From Sclerodactyla briareus (Eukaryota > Echinodermata > Holothuroidea > Dendrochirotida > Sclerodactylidae): 64,000 nucleotides of DNA. Below, piece after piece: positions 1 through 11,880 of the stretch. Location: contig JAODTK010000555.1 of assembly GCA_026419785.1 (NCBI GenBank), forward strand, positions 62,001 through 126,000. Direction: 5' to 3'. Within the stretch, counting starts at the first letter, position 1, and every line of letters starts with the position of its first letter. Position numbers and translations under genes: made by a program. Below the pieces are notes generated by a model that did not search any database, was not told where the DNA came from, and was given only the letters and a program-made list of their open reading frames with translations.

Positions 1-1600
1 GGAAGAGCGCCCTAACAAAAGTTCCATTTGGCAAATTCCTCTCCCCATTGATTAGTGTGTAAAGTTACCCTTTGAGGTGCTTTTCGTTTTTTGCCCCCTG
101 CCCGTCACAAAAGGCCCCAGCCCACTGATTCTTCAAAGACAGAAACGCTACTTCGTTTATAACCATGTACCCATCCCCACGTCTTTGGACGCCAGGTGGC
201 ACCGGAAAAGTCCCTACAAAGTGCTATTTGTGCAAAGAGCTCCATTGACTTTGTGTAGGAAAATCCCATTGACTAAGCGTGTGGAATTGCTTTTACCTGT
301 GAGGTGCATTTTGTTTTTGGACCCCTCTCGTACCGGAAGGGCTAACCTAACGCCCCCAAAAAAATTTAGGGGATGGGGAAGACACCTCCGCTCTATACCC
401 CAGTACTATCGACGCGTACAACAAACGCCAGGATGGCGCAAGAGGGACGCTCAAAAAAGTGCCGTTGTGCCAAAATTCCTCCCATTGTTTTGTGTGTATG
501 TACATGTGAGCGTTCTTTTTTTTTTGGCCTCCTCTTTTTTTGCCTCCTCCCGTCACGGAATGCGCAGCCCACTGTCTCTCAGAGCCGAATGAAGCTCCTT
601 AGCTGTTATATCATGGTACTGTCCTCACATGTTTCCATGCAAGATGCATGGCGCCGGGAGAATGCCCTAAAAAGTGCCATTTGTGGCAAAAAGCTCCTAT
701 TGCCATCCACCACTAAGTCTATGGAGGCCTTTTTGCACAATAGCACTTTTTAGCACTCTCCGGTGCCACGGGTGGCGATCAAGGACGTGGGGATGGTACC
801 ATATGGTATAAGCTAAGTAGTGTCTTTGTCCCCTGGGAGAATCAGTGGGGGGCTGGGGCGTTTTGTGAGAGGAGGGGCAAAAAACGAAAAGCACCTCACA
901 GGTAATTTACACACAAAGTCAATAGGAGAATTCTTGCAATACAGGGCACTTTTCAGATCGCCCTTCTTTCGACATCTTGGTGTCGATGCACTAGTGGATT
1001 GGTACTGGGTATAGAGCTAAGGTGTCCCCCCCCTTTTCCCTCCCCTTTAAATATTGGGCTGAGCCCTTCTGTCACCGGATGGGGACCAAAACAAAAGCAC
1101 CTCAAAGGTAAAATGCCAAATTCCACACACTAAGTCAATGCGGATTTTTCCTCCACAAAGTCATGAGAGTATCTTTGCACAAATCAACACTTTTTAAGGG
1201 CACTCTCCCGGTGCCAACGTGGCATTCAAGGACGTGGGGATGGTACCTTGGTATAAAGCTAAGTAGCATATTCCGTCCTCTTGAAGAATCAGTGGGCTGG
1301 GGCCTTTTTGATGGGGAGGGGGAAAAAAAGAAAGCCCTCACAGGTAACTTACACACTACGTCAATGGGAGATTTTTTTGCACAACAGGCACTTTTCGGAG
1401 CACCTCCTTGTGCCATCTTGGCTTCGATGTACAAGTGATAGTACTCGGGGTAGAGCTAAGGGGTCTCCCCCCGTCCCCTCCAAAAATTTTTTAGGCTAAG
1501 CCTTTCCTCCACCGACAGGGGCCCAAAAACAGCACCTCACAGGTCAAACAACCAATTCCACATACTAAAGTCAATGGGATTTTTGCCTAACACAAGTCAA
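1..1600. repeat. Satellite-like repeat with an internal inversion
   Basis: Seen in sequence: the block around 840-1,290 recurs in direct orientation about 447 bp further on (shared words such as aatcagtggg and aggacgtggggatggtacc). Positions 60-560 carry the same words in reverse complement (gaggtgcttttcg, ccccacgtc). The flip lies near 600-700. Reading frames here are not coding: every frame is short and the same words occur on both strands. This is probably an array edge or an inverted duplication. The array may continue left of the window. Confidence 0.7.
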
Positions 1601-2380
1601 CCTAGCTGCGCACTGACTGTGTAAGTTTCGGGTTTAGCTTGGTGTAGCGCTATAGACCCTACCTGAAAAATCCACGTTATGAATAACGTAACCATATAAA
1701 TAGCAAGCCCTTATGGAGCTACAAAATTTGGTTCGCCATGACTCCACGATATCCAAGCCTAGTTCGTTAACCGATACAAACATTGAGGCAATAGCACCTA
1801 CTACTAACCCAAATTTTCTTATCCAAAATTACTTGATTGCACGTTCACCGAAGCAAATGTATCAATGACTGTCGATACGTCAGATTTAAAGGAGGAAACC
1901 ATTGAATATTTATTTAAATACAATGTACCTGTGTATTTTCGGAGAGACGGATTATGAAAAACGTCAAGTTAGGACACTTCGGTTACGGAAGTCAAATCAA
2001 AAGTCTCAAGGTGACACGAGTAGAGGGCAAAAACTGATCAGCTGGGTTACCGTAGTAACGCTATTTGTGTACAACTGGTTTGCAGCTGACACGAACAGAC
2101 AGGAACATCATGGTGAGACCGAACGAAACGCGGAGACGCCGTGTAGTGCTTCGGTTCAACAATCCTGCCCCAGCTAACGATTTATAGTTTATATAGCGGG
2201 CAAATCCAATGAAAGATGACACAAAGAAATACACACGGTTTTTTTTCAAGGTGATAAAGAAAGATGGTATGGTGAATATGTTCGCTTCCTCTTGTTGTAT
2301 AAGTTGTATTGTGTTCTTCGTAGTCGTAAGTCGGAACTTGCTGCGATTAAAAGTTGTCGTAGATGAGTATCTAAAGTAAA
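1600..2380. other. No gene recognised
   Basis: Mixed-composition sequence without a convincing splice-bounded reading frame or a repeat I recognise. A 91-codon open frame at 1,902-2,177 has no recognisable motif and is treated as chance. Confidence 0.4.
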
Positions 2381-2790
2381 CCAGGGTACCAATAACGTTT
2401 ACTTTAATTGACCCCTGTGAGCCAGATTCCACAGGTCATATAGGGGGGCACACTAGCCAACACAACACATGGATGAGGAATGCTATGTCCATACCACGAA
2501 GGCTAACCTTTCTCTTTCAAATTACGAACAATAAAATAGTGCCCAATCGCACAGGTTTTACGGGAATCCAGGCCAATCATATGCTAACCAAGAAAATCAT
2601 TTTGCTGATTTGATTCATTCTGCAAGCTGTCTGATGAGTGAACTTAAGAGCAAATATTAATAAATTGAAAAATTCTGTATTTCCCATTGTCAGGCCACAT
2701 CGAATTTGGTTCTAATGTGAAAGTGGTGCTTTGCGGTTACTCAAGCCTGCAGCAGCACTGCTAACATCGTTGCAGTTTCCTTCTAGTTTT
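2380..2790 (+). repeat. Dispersed repeat, copy 1 (pair with 60.2-60.6 kb)
   Basis: This stretch aligns by eye, with many differences, to 60,200-60,640 in the same orientation. Shared landmarks in order: a 'ggtcatat-ggggg' block, 'ctagccaacaca', 'aatgctatgt', and a 'cctgcag' block before a 'ctgctaaca/ctgctacac' end. No protein coding is evident. The family is unknown to me. Confidence 0.55.
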
Positions 2791-5264
2791 TAGCTCACCA
2801 TTCTTGAAAAATTCAACCTTTCGGTATTTCTATCGAGGGTTGGTGCTTGAAAATTTACATTTAAGGCCCGCCCGAGTAAGAATTATTAACATGTTTAGGT
2901 CCGGCTTTTCTAAAATGAGGAGGAGGCGACACCTTGATTGTATTATCAAGATGTTATATACCAGATGGGTGTCCCACATGTCCCTTTTCTCAGGAGGCGG
3001 ACCTTTTCTCATTCCTTTTTATTTTATGTTTCGAATGGTTTTTACTAACCTAAAACATGCTTCGAATTGTTCCTTTGTCAAAAGCAAACTGATTCATGGA
3101 TGTTAACTTTCAAAAAGTTCTTTCAAAAAAAAAATATGGCCGGAATTGAAGAAAAAAAATAAAGTTTCAGAAGCCTTCCAAAAAAGGAGGCGTGAGGGGA
3201 GCAAACCATTACAAATTATTTGTATTTTGCTTAAAATAATTACAAAGAAACTTTTCCCAATATCATAGACCACAACCACCATGAAATAAAGCCAGTAAAT
3301 TTGGTGGCCATATCAGAATATCCCTATTCAGTTGCTCGAGTACACTAAATAAACAAATTACGCAGCCAGTGAGCAAAAACTGGAATACCAAATTTCGAGC
3401 AAACATTGAACCATGACAGCCTATAAGTATTTCACTGTCCAAGCCCCCATTTCAGGTTCCTGAAATATCCAGTAGTTTTAATGAAAAACTGACAAATCGG
3501 GCACTGAATGTGCCGGAGGTGGGAGGGGGTGGTAGGCATACCCCACAGTTGGTTAAATTTAGACTGGAAACTATAATTGTTGGGGGTTCCTGCGTGTTAT
3601 GACCCACCACATTTTCCCAACGGTACAGTAGCTCAAATCACAGAAATTTGTGAATTAAAAATGGTCTTTTAGAGTTTGAAATGATGCTCAGGCCAAGGTA
3701 ACATCAACTATATGATAGGCGACATTCAGGCGGTCTACATGTACAGTCCTTCGACACATGTGTGCATTTTTTGTGGATGACGTGGGTGATGGTGTCAGGG
3801 TAGATTCCAATTCAAAGTTATATCCAAATTACATGAATTCACACAGGAATGATGGTTTTCCCTTCAGCCTCACAGGGTACACTTTTGTTAATTTTTCACG
3901 AGACTTGGAGGCCAAAACAATAACTCCAAGTGAGGGAGTCCCTGACTGAGTCCCTATACAGTGGTTAGATTGCACTGTTTTGCAGCCGCACCTGGAGACA
4001 CAAAATATTGTCAAAAGGGGAGGCGGACACCCCTCCTTCTTAGACTTAGACCCTCCCCCACAGATTCTGGATTAGGGATGTTTTTCAAAAAAGATATGGT
4101 AACCCTAAGACAATCAACCATAGATGCTATATTAATTTCCAATTATCCAGGAGAAGAATTTGGACCCCCAAACAACCTTTATGGGTAAAAAGGTCTCCCA
4201 GATCAGCTAGGCCCCAAATCCTAGCACCCTTATTGGGCATACCTGACCCCATACGTATCAATTTCAATCTCCAGGAAGAATTTGCCCCCCTCAACAACCT
4301 CTTGGGTAAAAATGTGCCAAAATACTTAGCAACCCATATGAATGGCCTACCCCTTACCCCACAATTCCTCATTCCAAGAAGATTATATATTGTTCTATGT
4401 GAGAGAATTAAAATACATTTGCCCACACCTCTGCAGTGACTTTTTGGCAATAATGTGATACTAACATAACAGTTAAACCATATAGGGAGATCTTTTTTTT
4501 GTGTCGAATACAAATTTGTTTTACTGTTTTTCTTACAGAAGACCATCAATAGCTACCAACCCCAACAGCAATATCCCTCTCAGGGTTCAAAATAAGGGAC
4601 CAGAAACAAGGGGTTTCTTTCGAGAACGGAATAAACCCCTGGTTCATTATTCTGGCACGACACCAGGGGTATTTTGGTAGACTCAGTGGCGAACTCAATT
4701 GGAGTAAATTGTGATGATAATGACTTTCTCTGGTTATTATCAGAGGAATACAACATTGTTTTCTACAATCAAAATTCACAGCATTCCACCGTTTTCAAAG
4801 CTGCATCCAGTTTTTCCAAGGAGATACGTTCCAGAATGGAAAACGGACATGAAAAACAGAGAGCTTATAGTCAAGGTTTGCCAATGTATACACAATATCT
4901 TACAGTGTATCATAGATCTGCTCATAGGGACGTTAGTTTTAAAATTAATAGCCTCTGATCTTTAGGTGTCAGTTTCGGCCTTATACTGGTAGTGTAAGAG
5001 AGATGAAAGAACAATTAATAAATGATCATCACCAAAGATGTCATCTAGCTGAACATGGTGACGGAGCCTGCATGCCCTCATTTTCTAGCCTGGCAGTGTC
5101 TCGTTCGAGGGGGGGGGGGGGGGATTGGTATATGACAGCTGCAGTGAGAAGGAATGTATTAAGTGGGTGAACTGGAACCCAAAGTATACCAACATATGTT
5201 ATAGGCCTTAAGTATTATACAGTACTGTGAATTGATTGATGTTAACCAGAGAGGCAGAAGGCTC
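2790..5264. other. Intergenic or intronic, no firm gene
   Basis: Only weak open frames. A possible plus-strand exon near 4,813-4,875 follows a pyrimidine-rich stretch ending in AG, but two frames are equally open. A 15-17 base G run lies near 5,109-5,125. Positions 3,900-4,560 contain degenerate pieces resembling the 300 bp repeat family described below. Confidence 0.4.
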
Positions 5265-6370
5265 AGTGACTCCTTGACTGCTACAAATGACCTTTGACCC
5301 CACAAATGTAAAGTTTGGAGCAGATCTGATCCTGAACCAAGTGAAGTATCAATTTTGGACTCAACATGTTCACAAGGTTTTCACACTTTGATCTCTGTTG
5401 ACTTCAAAAACTACATTAACGAGAAAGCCAATAGCTTAGTGATTCCTTGTCACATTTCCCGACCTGAGAAGCTAAGTTTTGTCAATCTGACGTATTTACA
5501 AGGTTCACAGACTTCAACCTTAGACCCAACTCCAAAAATAATAGGGTTGTACCAATACAATTATGGGTAAAGTAATGTACCAAATTATCGTGTTCACAAA
5601 CCAAAATATCCATCTTTTGCAATTTTCTCAGTTTCACTGGCAATAGGGTTCTTGTACTCCCTATAGGAAAGCTGCATACCAAATTTCACCTTCAACAAGC
5701 CAAGCCTAGGATTCTGAATGTGTCACAGAGAATGTCCGACTTTGACCTCAGATGACCTTCGACTTGACCCAAAACAATAGGGTTCATGTAACATTATGGG
5801 GAGCCCACACACCAAGTATGAGCTTGATCCATCCAGGTGGGGTCAAATTATTGTTTTTCACAAGCATAAATTGTTCAAAATGACACTTTTCCACCATTTC
5901 CCCCATTTCACAGAAATTGAAAAATTGTAAACAAAAACTGATTACTGGTCTACACCAGAACCAGGGGTGCATTACAGGGTGCCAGGTGGCGATTTCACCC
6001 CTGAATTGACCAAATAAAGTAGCTCCTTAAAATTTCAGCAAAAATGTGTTATAGGAGCCAGATTGCACTGAAAGTCTCCAAAGTTCACTGAAGTGATTCC
6101 TGAAAATATTAAATATTAGAGGTATTTACAGCTCTGCACCAAACACATAGGGTTATTGTTGTCCCAGAAGAAAGCTTGCGCTACCAAGTTCAACCCTCTG
6201 TCTTGACCCTAAAACAATGGAGTTCATGTTTTCATTGCGGGTACCACATGCCAGGATATAGTGCTTGAGCCAGCTAGGTGGGGTCAAGCTATCATAACAT
6301 GTTCACATCCAGGCGCCACATACATACATACATGAATGCATAGATTCACTTTCGCAAGGGTTAAACATAA
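5265..6370 (+). repeat. Member of the ~305 bp 'gggttcatgtactc' repeat family with ATAC-rich tail
   Basis: Contains the family landmarks in order: 'gacctttgac', 'caatagggttcatgta', 'accaagtatgagctt', 'atccatccaggtggggtc', then a 'catacatacata' tail and 'gcatagattc' close. It carries about two to three diverged units. Other copies lie at 33.9-34.9, 38.6, 51.6-53.8 and 57.2-59.4 kb. No coding potential. Confidence 0.75.
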
Positions 6371-6804
6371 TAAATCCACATTTTTGCAGTCAAGAAGTTA
6401 TGTTGGTCCGATTCCTTTCTTCAGTGCCCCTGGACAAGGCACTAATAAAGATCACTACCTTTATACTGATTGAGAACCTGCTATGTGCACTACCTGAATG
6501 TATGGGATCCACATTAGTACACATTTTTGTAGTCAAGGAATTCTATTATTGTTCTGATTACTTTTCCAAAGTGACCATGGGCAAGATGCTCTCAATCCTA
6601 CTGTCCTGGATGCTAGGCGAGTACGCTGTTGGGTGCAACCTACTGCACCACCAGTAACTAATTGGCTGCTGCCATATCATCTGTGAAGCACTTCGCAGAA
6701 CAGCATTGCATAGCATTTATCACATTATGTTTGCATCCAGAATGTATCCTGATAGAAGATTATTCCAATCTTCCCTGATCTTCCATCTTTCCCTCAATTC
6801 TCAG

Positions 6805-6987
6805 AATTGTGATGCAAGTGGAGTTATCCCCAAAGGTCCCCACGACGAGAGCCTCTTTCTTGACAAGAGAGAGAGAATGAAACAGGTGGAGCCACGGAAG
6901 CGTGTGAATGCCAAGAGACCGGATTTCCCTCGCAGTACTGCCTTGAGACCGGAGTTCCACACGGCACAGTCCAAATCCCAGGAGTAG
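6805..6987 (+). CDS. Last exon of an unidentified plus-strand gene
   Basis: A strong splice acceptor (long pyrimidine tract ending ttctcag at 6,801-6,804) opens directly into 60 codons ending in TAG at 6,985-6,987. The encoded tail is hydrophilic and basic: it begins N-C-D-A-S-G-V-I-P-K, has a charged middle (D-K-R-E-R-M-K-Q-V-E-P-R-K-R) and ends T-A-Q-S-K-S-Q-E. It looks like a disordered C-terminus with possible nuclear-localisation-like basic clusters. An ATTAAA polyadenylation hexamer lies at 7,160-7,165, giving a 3'UTR of about 180-200 bases. I do not recognise the family and could not find the upstream exons, which may lie left of the window or in small exons I missed. The frame is intact, unlike many others here. 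Confidence 0.6.
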   Translation, partial: NCDASGVIPKGPHDESLFLDKRERMKQVEPRKRVNAKRPDFPRSTALRPEFHTAQSKSQE

Positions 6988-7159
6988 CCTTATGTTCTCG
7001 AACTGATGATCATGAGTCAAACGATAAATGAAAACAATGGTTGCCTGGAAATGAATGGTGGTTGTGACTAGTGGAATATTATGTATATTCATGGAAGAAA
7101 CAAATCATGGACCAACTGTGTGTGTAACATGTAAATATATGCTGAATTCTTGTACATCC

Positions 7160-7165
7160 ATTAAA
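7160..7165 (+). terminator. Candidate polyadenylation signal (ATTAAA)
   Basis: The common variant hexamer lies about 175 bases after the stop codon at 6,987, followed by a T-rich stretch (ttcctttttgtctcg). It fits cleavage near 7,180 for the plus-strand transcript. Confidence 0.45.
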
Positions 7166-7169
7166 AATT

Positions 7170-7740
7170 CCTTTTTGTCTCGCCTGATTGAAATTCAGGA
7201 GGAGACTTAGTGGTCACTATGGCGTGCGTGTGTGCACAACTTATCGTTAGCAGATTATATTTCGAACAGTAAGTGCAATTGCGACAAAATTTTCATCGTA
7301 GCCTCATTGGGGTTGGGTGAACACGATTGATTAGATTTTGAGCACAAAATTACTAATTAAGTAAGGTAATTAGCCTATTTTATGTAATTTATTGTTTAGG
7401 CTTGTTAGCAAAATTACAGATGAACTGTAGGTGCTATGGTGACTTGGTTTGGCACATAGATGCGGGATATAAGGTAGATAAACTTATTATATTTTCAGCG
7501 TAAAATATGGTAATTAAGTCCTTTAATTTCCAAAATCTTGTAGTTGCTTGGATTTTCATGAAACCTGGTGGGTATTGTTTACCTCGAGTTCCAATTTTTT
7601 TATCATGGATCCAGGGTTACTGGAGGTCATTCAACATGTCTAATTTGCATAATTTATGCATAATTTTAAAGTTTGCCAGATTTTCGTGAAACTTGGTAAA
7701 TTGCATAAATTAGGCAATTCAGTCACATTTCACAACTTTT
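7170..7740 (+). repeat. Dispersed non-coding repeat ('ttcatgaaac(c/t)tggtggg' type)
   Basis: Contains 'gattttcatgaaacctggtg', 'ggaggtcattcaacatg' and 'tttgccagattttcgtgaaa'. Inverted relatives occur at 30,540-30,800, and more distant relatives of the same wording at 48,890-48,960 and 55,390-55,860. The beginning (gaggagacttagtggtcac) looks like a repeat head. No coding. Confidence 0.55.
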
Positions 7741-8411
7741 ACTCCTTTGGTAGACATTGTCAATAATCAGTCCTTTTGAATATGAAATCGGTCACTGATT
7801 AGTAGGCTGTTTCTCTTAAATGCCGGAATCATCAGGTGACACATGGAATGCCTTGTAATTGTTTGCATAGTGACTCGCCTTGTTGTATTCATGTGAAGCA
7901 TTGGAATATGGAGGCAATCATTTTTCTGCACAAACATTCCAATCACTGAATCTTGTACCAGATAAGGACATCTTGTAAAATAATATATCAGTATTCATTG
8001 TGGTTTATTTCCACTGAGATGTTGGTGCACTTCTAGATATTCCCCTGATAAATTTGTCATATTCGTTATAGACAACACTGTATGGCACATGTTGTGTTGT
8101 GGGGTATGAGCTACTGATTGAATTCTCTAGGTCTCAGGACTCAGGGAGGCATGGTGCAGATAATCTGTCTGACCCGAGGACTAACTGTATCATTAAACTG
8201 ATAGTACCCACATAACTTTGAATCAACTTAATGAGCTAATTGGACCTCCATACAGTACATTCTGCATAACATTCATCTTGTCAGTTTTAAATTTGACAAT
8301 GGTGATTACCTAGTAGGCTAATTAACCCACCATCGACCATTGTAGCACAACCTAGCTGCAATCACCCAGCCTCCTCTGGGTAAGTGACCAGACCTGAATC
8401 GCTACTAGCAG
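7740..8411. other. No gene recognised
   Basis: AT-rich sequence with no splice-bounded frame and no repeat I could match within the window. Confidence 0.4.
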
Positions 8412-8501
8412 AAAGTAACGCCCATGCACGATGCCCTGGGTAACGCAGGGTCTGGAATCCTGTCACAATCCCCGAAAATGTCAGCGCACAACAAGGAGTA
8501 G
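8412..8501 (+). CDS. Possible terminal exon, unidentified
   Basis: An acceptor-like 'actagcag' at 8,404-8,411 is followed by 29 codons and a TAG. The peptide starts K-V-T-P-M-H-D-A-L-G-N and ends S-A-H-N-K-E. It reads like a genuine protein tail (Ser/Pro/Gly rich), but it is short and the pyrimidine tract is weak. It could be an alternative last exon of the gene ending at 6,987, the end of another gene, or chance. A different frame stays open to 8,637 and is judged less likely. Confidence 0.3.
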   Translation, partial: KVTPMHDALGNAGSGILSQSPKMSAHNKE

Positions 8502-8639
8502 GGCCATTGTTCTCAGTAATGTGGTAGAGAGAATTCATGGCATGTTATTCGGATCAGAGCTGGTCATGGCAAATCCAACGGTAGCCAGCCAGTGGAGGGA
8601 GAGAGGAACAAGCCAGGTCAGGGGTTATAGTCACTGATA

Positions 8640-11117
8640 TTAGGTTTTATTTCAAGCGTGGCAGACATATGATTACAAGCATTATGTGGGATCCTCTTGT
8701 TGTTTTCAGGTGTGTGACCCTACTGACTGCCCTGGGCCTAAAATCCCCATTCTTGGTAATTGTTGCCTGATGACATGCAAAATGTCCTTTTACGTTGTTA
8801 CAAAACTCACAATCACTCAGCTATTGGAATCCGCAAATATCTTAGGAAATGTGAGAAATTAGTAGAATGAAAAATGGCCTCAATTTTTTTTTCTCGTAAA
8901 TTCCACAACCTTTTGTGTAATTTTCCCGCAATTATGGTGTTTTGTGAGATGTCCCTTTAACTGTTTTAATTTTAACAATGCTGCTACAACCAAAACTGGA
9001 TTGTTTTATGAGATATCATTACATCAGCACATACATCCTATTGTGTTGTCATAAATTGTACAATAGTACGAGTCTACCTCTGTTAGTCTAAACAAGTAAA
9101 CATACCTGGCTATTACACAGGGCATGGGAGTATGGATTCACACTTATAGTAACCGTAGTCAAACATGCATCAAAATTTCGTATATACAAATATTTACATC
9201 TCACTTAGCAAAATATTTTACATCTGATTGAAATGTGTTCCAACACCAACTGCCACTACATAAGTCATCAGTGAGCACACAGCAGAAAGTGTCAAATCTA
9301 ATATCAAGTCACCATTTGGATTGGATCTTATGTGAAACAACCAGGTGACATTCCATTTGAGATTTCGGTTCAATGGAAATGCGCAATGTAAAGCCTAAGC
9401 CTACCTAATGCTGTACAGTGGCCACAATGCTCATGGTCCTTACGGTAACCTGCCAACACAAAACTTGACCACGCCCTCCCATGTATTCATCAAGAACATA
9501 GTAAGGATTAAATGAATTGGGAGGGGGGGGGGGGGGAATGCTACCTGTACACCCAGACTGCAACTGGCTTACTGAATAACTCATGTTAAGGTCAAAAGGA
9601 AATCACCATTAACAAGTCAATATGGACAATTGCTATGATGTAGTGTACTCATGACTGGTGAGTTTGTAATAGCTAGTGTTTGGGACTAGGGTCAAGATAT
9701 TTAAAAGGCAAGTCAGCCAAAAATATTCAAATGTCATATGATTGTGCATTGAAATTCATGCCAATCAAACTGTCAAAAATTTTCATAGCATGTTCAGTTA
9801 TTATGTTACAAATCTTTGAAGATTATTTTTTTTATCATGCCTTTGTAAAAAAGTTCGCCAATTGCAAGTGGCAACAGTGATGATGTCCAATCACAATTTT
9901 AAATAAAAGGTTTAAGAAATATGTCTTGACTTTTTCCTTATAATTGGTAGATATGACATCATAAAAAGGTTGCCAGTTTGCCCAAATCACCAAATTATAT
10001 GAAATTTGGAGGGGCAGAGAAGGGGAAGATCTTCCCAACCAAGCATGCTATAAACCTGGAACAAAGTGATATTTGAATGATTTTTCATTCTCTCTAACAT
10101 TATAACACCAAAAGAAGTATTAATTTGACTGGACTCTGCCTTTAACAAGATAACATGCTTTAGTGGACTTCTTCTACCACACTGCATCTGTACAGACATC
10201 GCTGTTAGTCATCGGCTCATCTCCAGAACTGATAGTATAGACTATTGTGAATCTGAAACCGAGATATAAAGCCAGAGTGACATTTTTCGGCAGTGCTCTA
10301 GACGAGGCATATGGTCTCATCGACTTGTATCACACTATCAATGTGTAAAAGTGAGTGAGTACCTTGTGAAGTGATATACAGCGAGACAATTTTTGTTGGG
10401 ACGTCCATTTTCCCTGGGTGAAATTGTGGGGACAATAATGCCTCTTCAACTTCAACCACTATATCACACAATATCTGTCATGAGTCTTCCATATACGACT
10501 GTGGATGTCTGTAAACCTCTGACTGACTCCCTCATTAATTGCGGACCTCAACGTAGGACCTGTCACTAAATTTGTGGCCCTTTCTCCCAGGAGTTATTTC
10601 ACGGGTCATGAAAAAATGTTGAATCCCAACATAATTGTATTTCTTTAAAATGAAAAACATAAAACAGTCCAGAGGCTAAAAGAAATTTGCAGATTTTTCG
10701 CAATAGGCTAACGGCTTAGCTAAACATAACAAATTTTAGGTGGTGTTAGGTGTAGGCAAGTGGTGCAAAACAATAACCGATTGCCGATGCTGTGTGTAAA
10801 TCACAAATTTCTCATGCACCTGCTTTTTTACACTTTTCATTTCAGTGGCAAGCATCTTGCCAGGTTATCCACCCACACCATGACAGTATATGTCAGTATT
10901 ACATTCATAATCAATTGGTTAACAATCCTACAGTCTCACATATTAACTCCAGATTCTTTCAGCAGGCAAATCGCCATGGTCCTCTAGGTGATTTCAAGTC
11001 CTCCAAGAAGGAATCCTATAATGTGCACCACTACATTTTACACATTGATTGAGCATAATCCCCATCTAGCAAGATGGACAATGATTATGAAGTCCCTCGC
11101 TCAAGAGCTCTTGTTTT
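8640..11117. other. Non-coding, no gene recognised
   Basis: AT-rich intergenic or intronic DNA. It holds a poly-G run (about 9,521-9,536). Short frames at 9,680-9,880 and 9,835-10,199 are hydrophobic and low-complexity without splice support. Confidence 0.4.
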
Positions 11118-11290
11118 ATATATTGTTATGGTATACTTGCTGAACTAGGATCGAGCCTATTCAAGGACTACAAGGGTGCAGACCTGGATACTGCACCTTA
11201 TTGGTCACCGCTGCGAATCCTTTACCATGTACACGAATTAAGGCAATCCTCTTCATGGTACCTTAACTGTGGGGTGGGGTAATCACAAAG
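11118..11290 (-). mobile_element. SINE copy, 3' part (tRNA-headed family)
   Basis: In reverse orientation this matches the body and tail of the SINE at 24,462-24,796: the 'ggtatacttgctga-c' tail junction, 'ggatcgagcctattcaagg' against 'ggatcaattctatttgagg', and the 'gaggcaat' block seen here as 'aaggcaatcctc'. The tRNA-like head is not evident. It is decayed by many substitutions. Confidence 0.55.
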
Positions 11291-11652
11291 AAAGAGACTA
11301 CTCTGCAACATTGAATTGCCAATCTTTTTGGATATGAACTGGGCAAACTAAGAAAGGTAAGCTAGCGATATTGCACAGCAAAGTGGCACACTGCATTTTG
11401 ATTTTTATCAATTCAAGAATAACACAACTTTTCTGGGTAGGGGGATGCTTATGTATTAATTACCCTATTTACCATTGGTTGGGTGATAAATCACAGAATC
11501 AGGCCCTTGTTAAGGGCCTCAGCTGACTAAATACTGTACCGAATTTTCAAGAACCCCTCTCCTTTGTAAGGGATTGAGCTCCCTTTTTGAGGGATGTAGT
11601 CTCTTGTTAGGAGTGCGAGCATGCTAGTAATCAGAACATCTTTCAGCCTAAC

Positions 11653-11880
11653 CTGTCTCTGTTCGTTGGCTAGTTCCAGCAGTTGGTCTCACTCTTGTAC
11701 AGCCTTGGCCAGCTGTCTGTGCTCGGCTTCATTTTACAGGATATTTCGATTTCATCCCAATCATGATGACAAGAAACCGCCATTGTGTACAGTGTCCTCA
11801 TAATCCTTCTTGAGGGAAATGCGTTCCGAATAGAGCTTGTGCCACATCGCAAAATGCTCCTCAAATAGCAAGATTGCTAC
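11653..11880 (-). pseudogene. Coding-like, frame-broken coiled-coil segment
   Basis: Minus-strand reading gives heptad-like charged stretches in different frames: E-E-H-F-A-M-W-H-K-L-Y-S-E-R-I-S-L-K-K then, after a break, E-A-E-H-R-Q-L-A-K-A-V-Q-E and L-L-E-L-A-N-E-Q-R-Q. The last is followed by a donor-like GTTAGG at 11,652-11,647. At least two frame changes or one stop must be bridged. It may be an exon of a coiled-coil protein damaged by indels or a decayed copy. I see no link strong enough to assign it to the KNL1-like gene. Confidence 0.3.

Noticed and set aside
4674-4965. Two overlapping plus-strand frames as an exon
   Set aside because: Both frames are equally open and splice sites are weak, so no frame can be chosen.
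11621-11803. Plus-strand signal-peptide-like frame (Ser/Leu rich)
   Set aside because: Antisense of a heptad-rich minus-strand segment; no start context or splice support.
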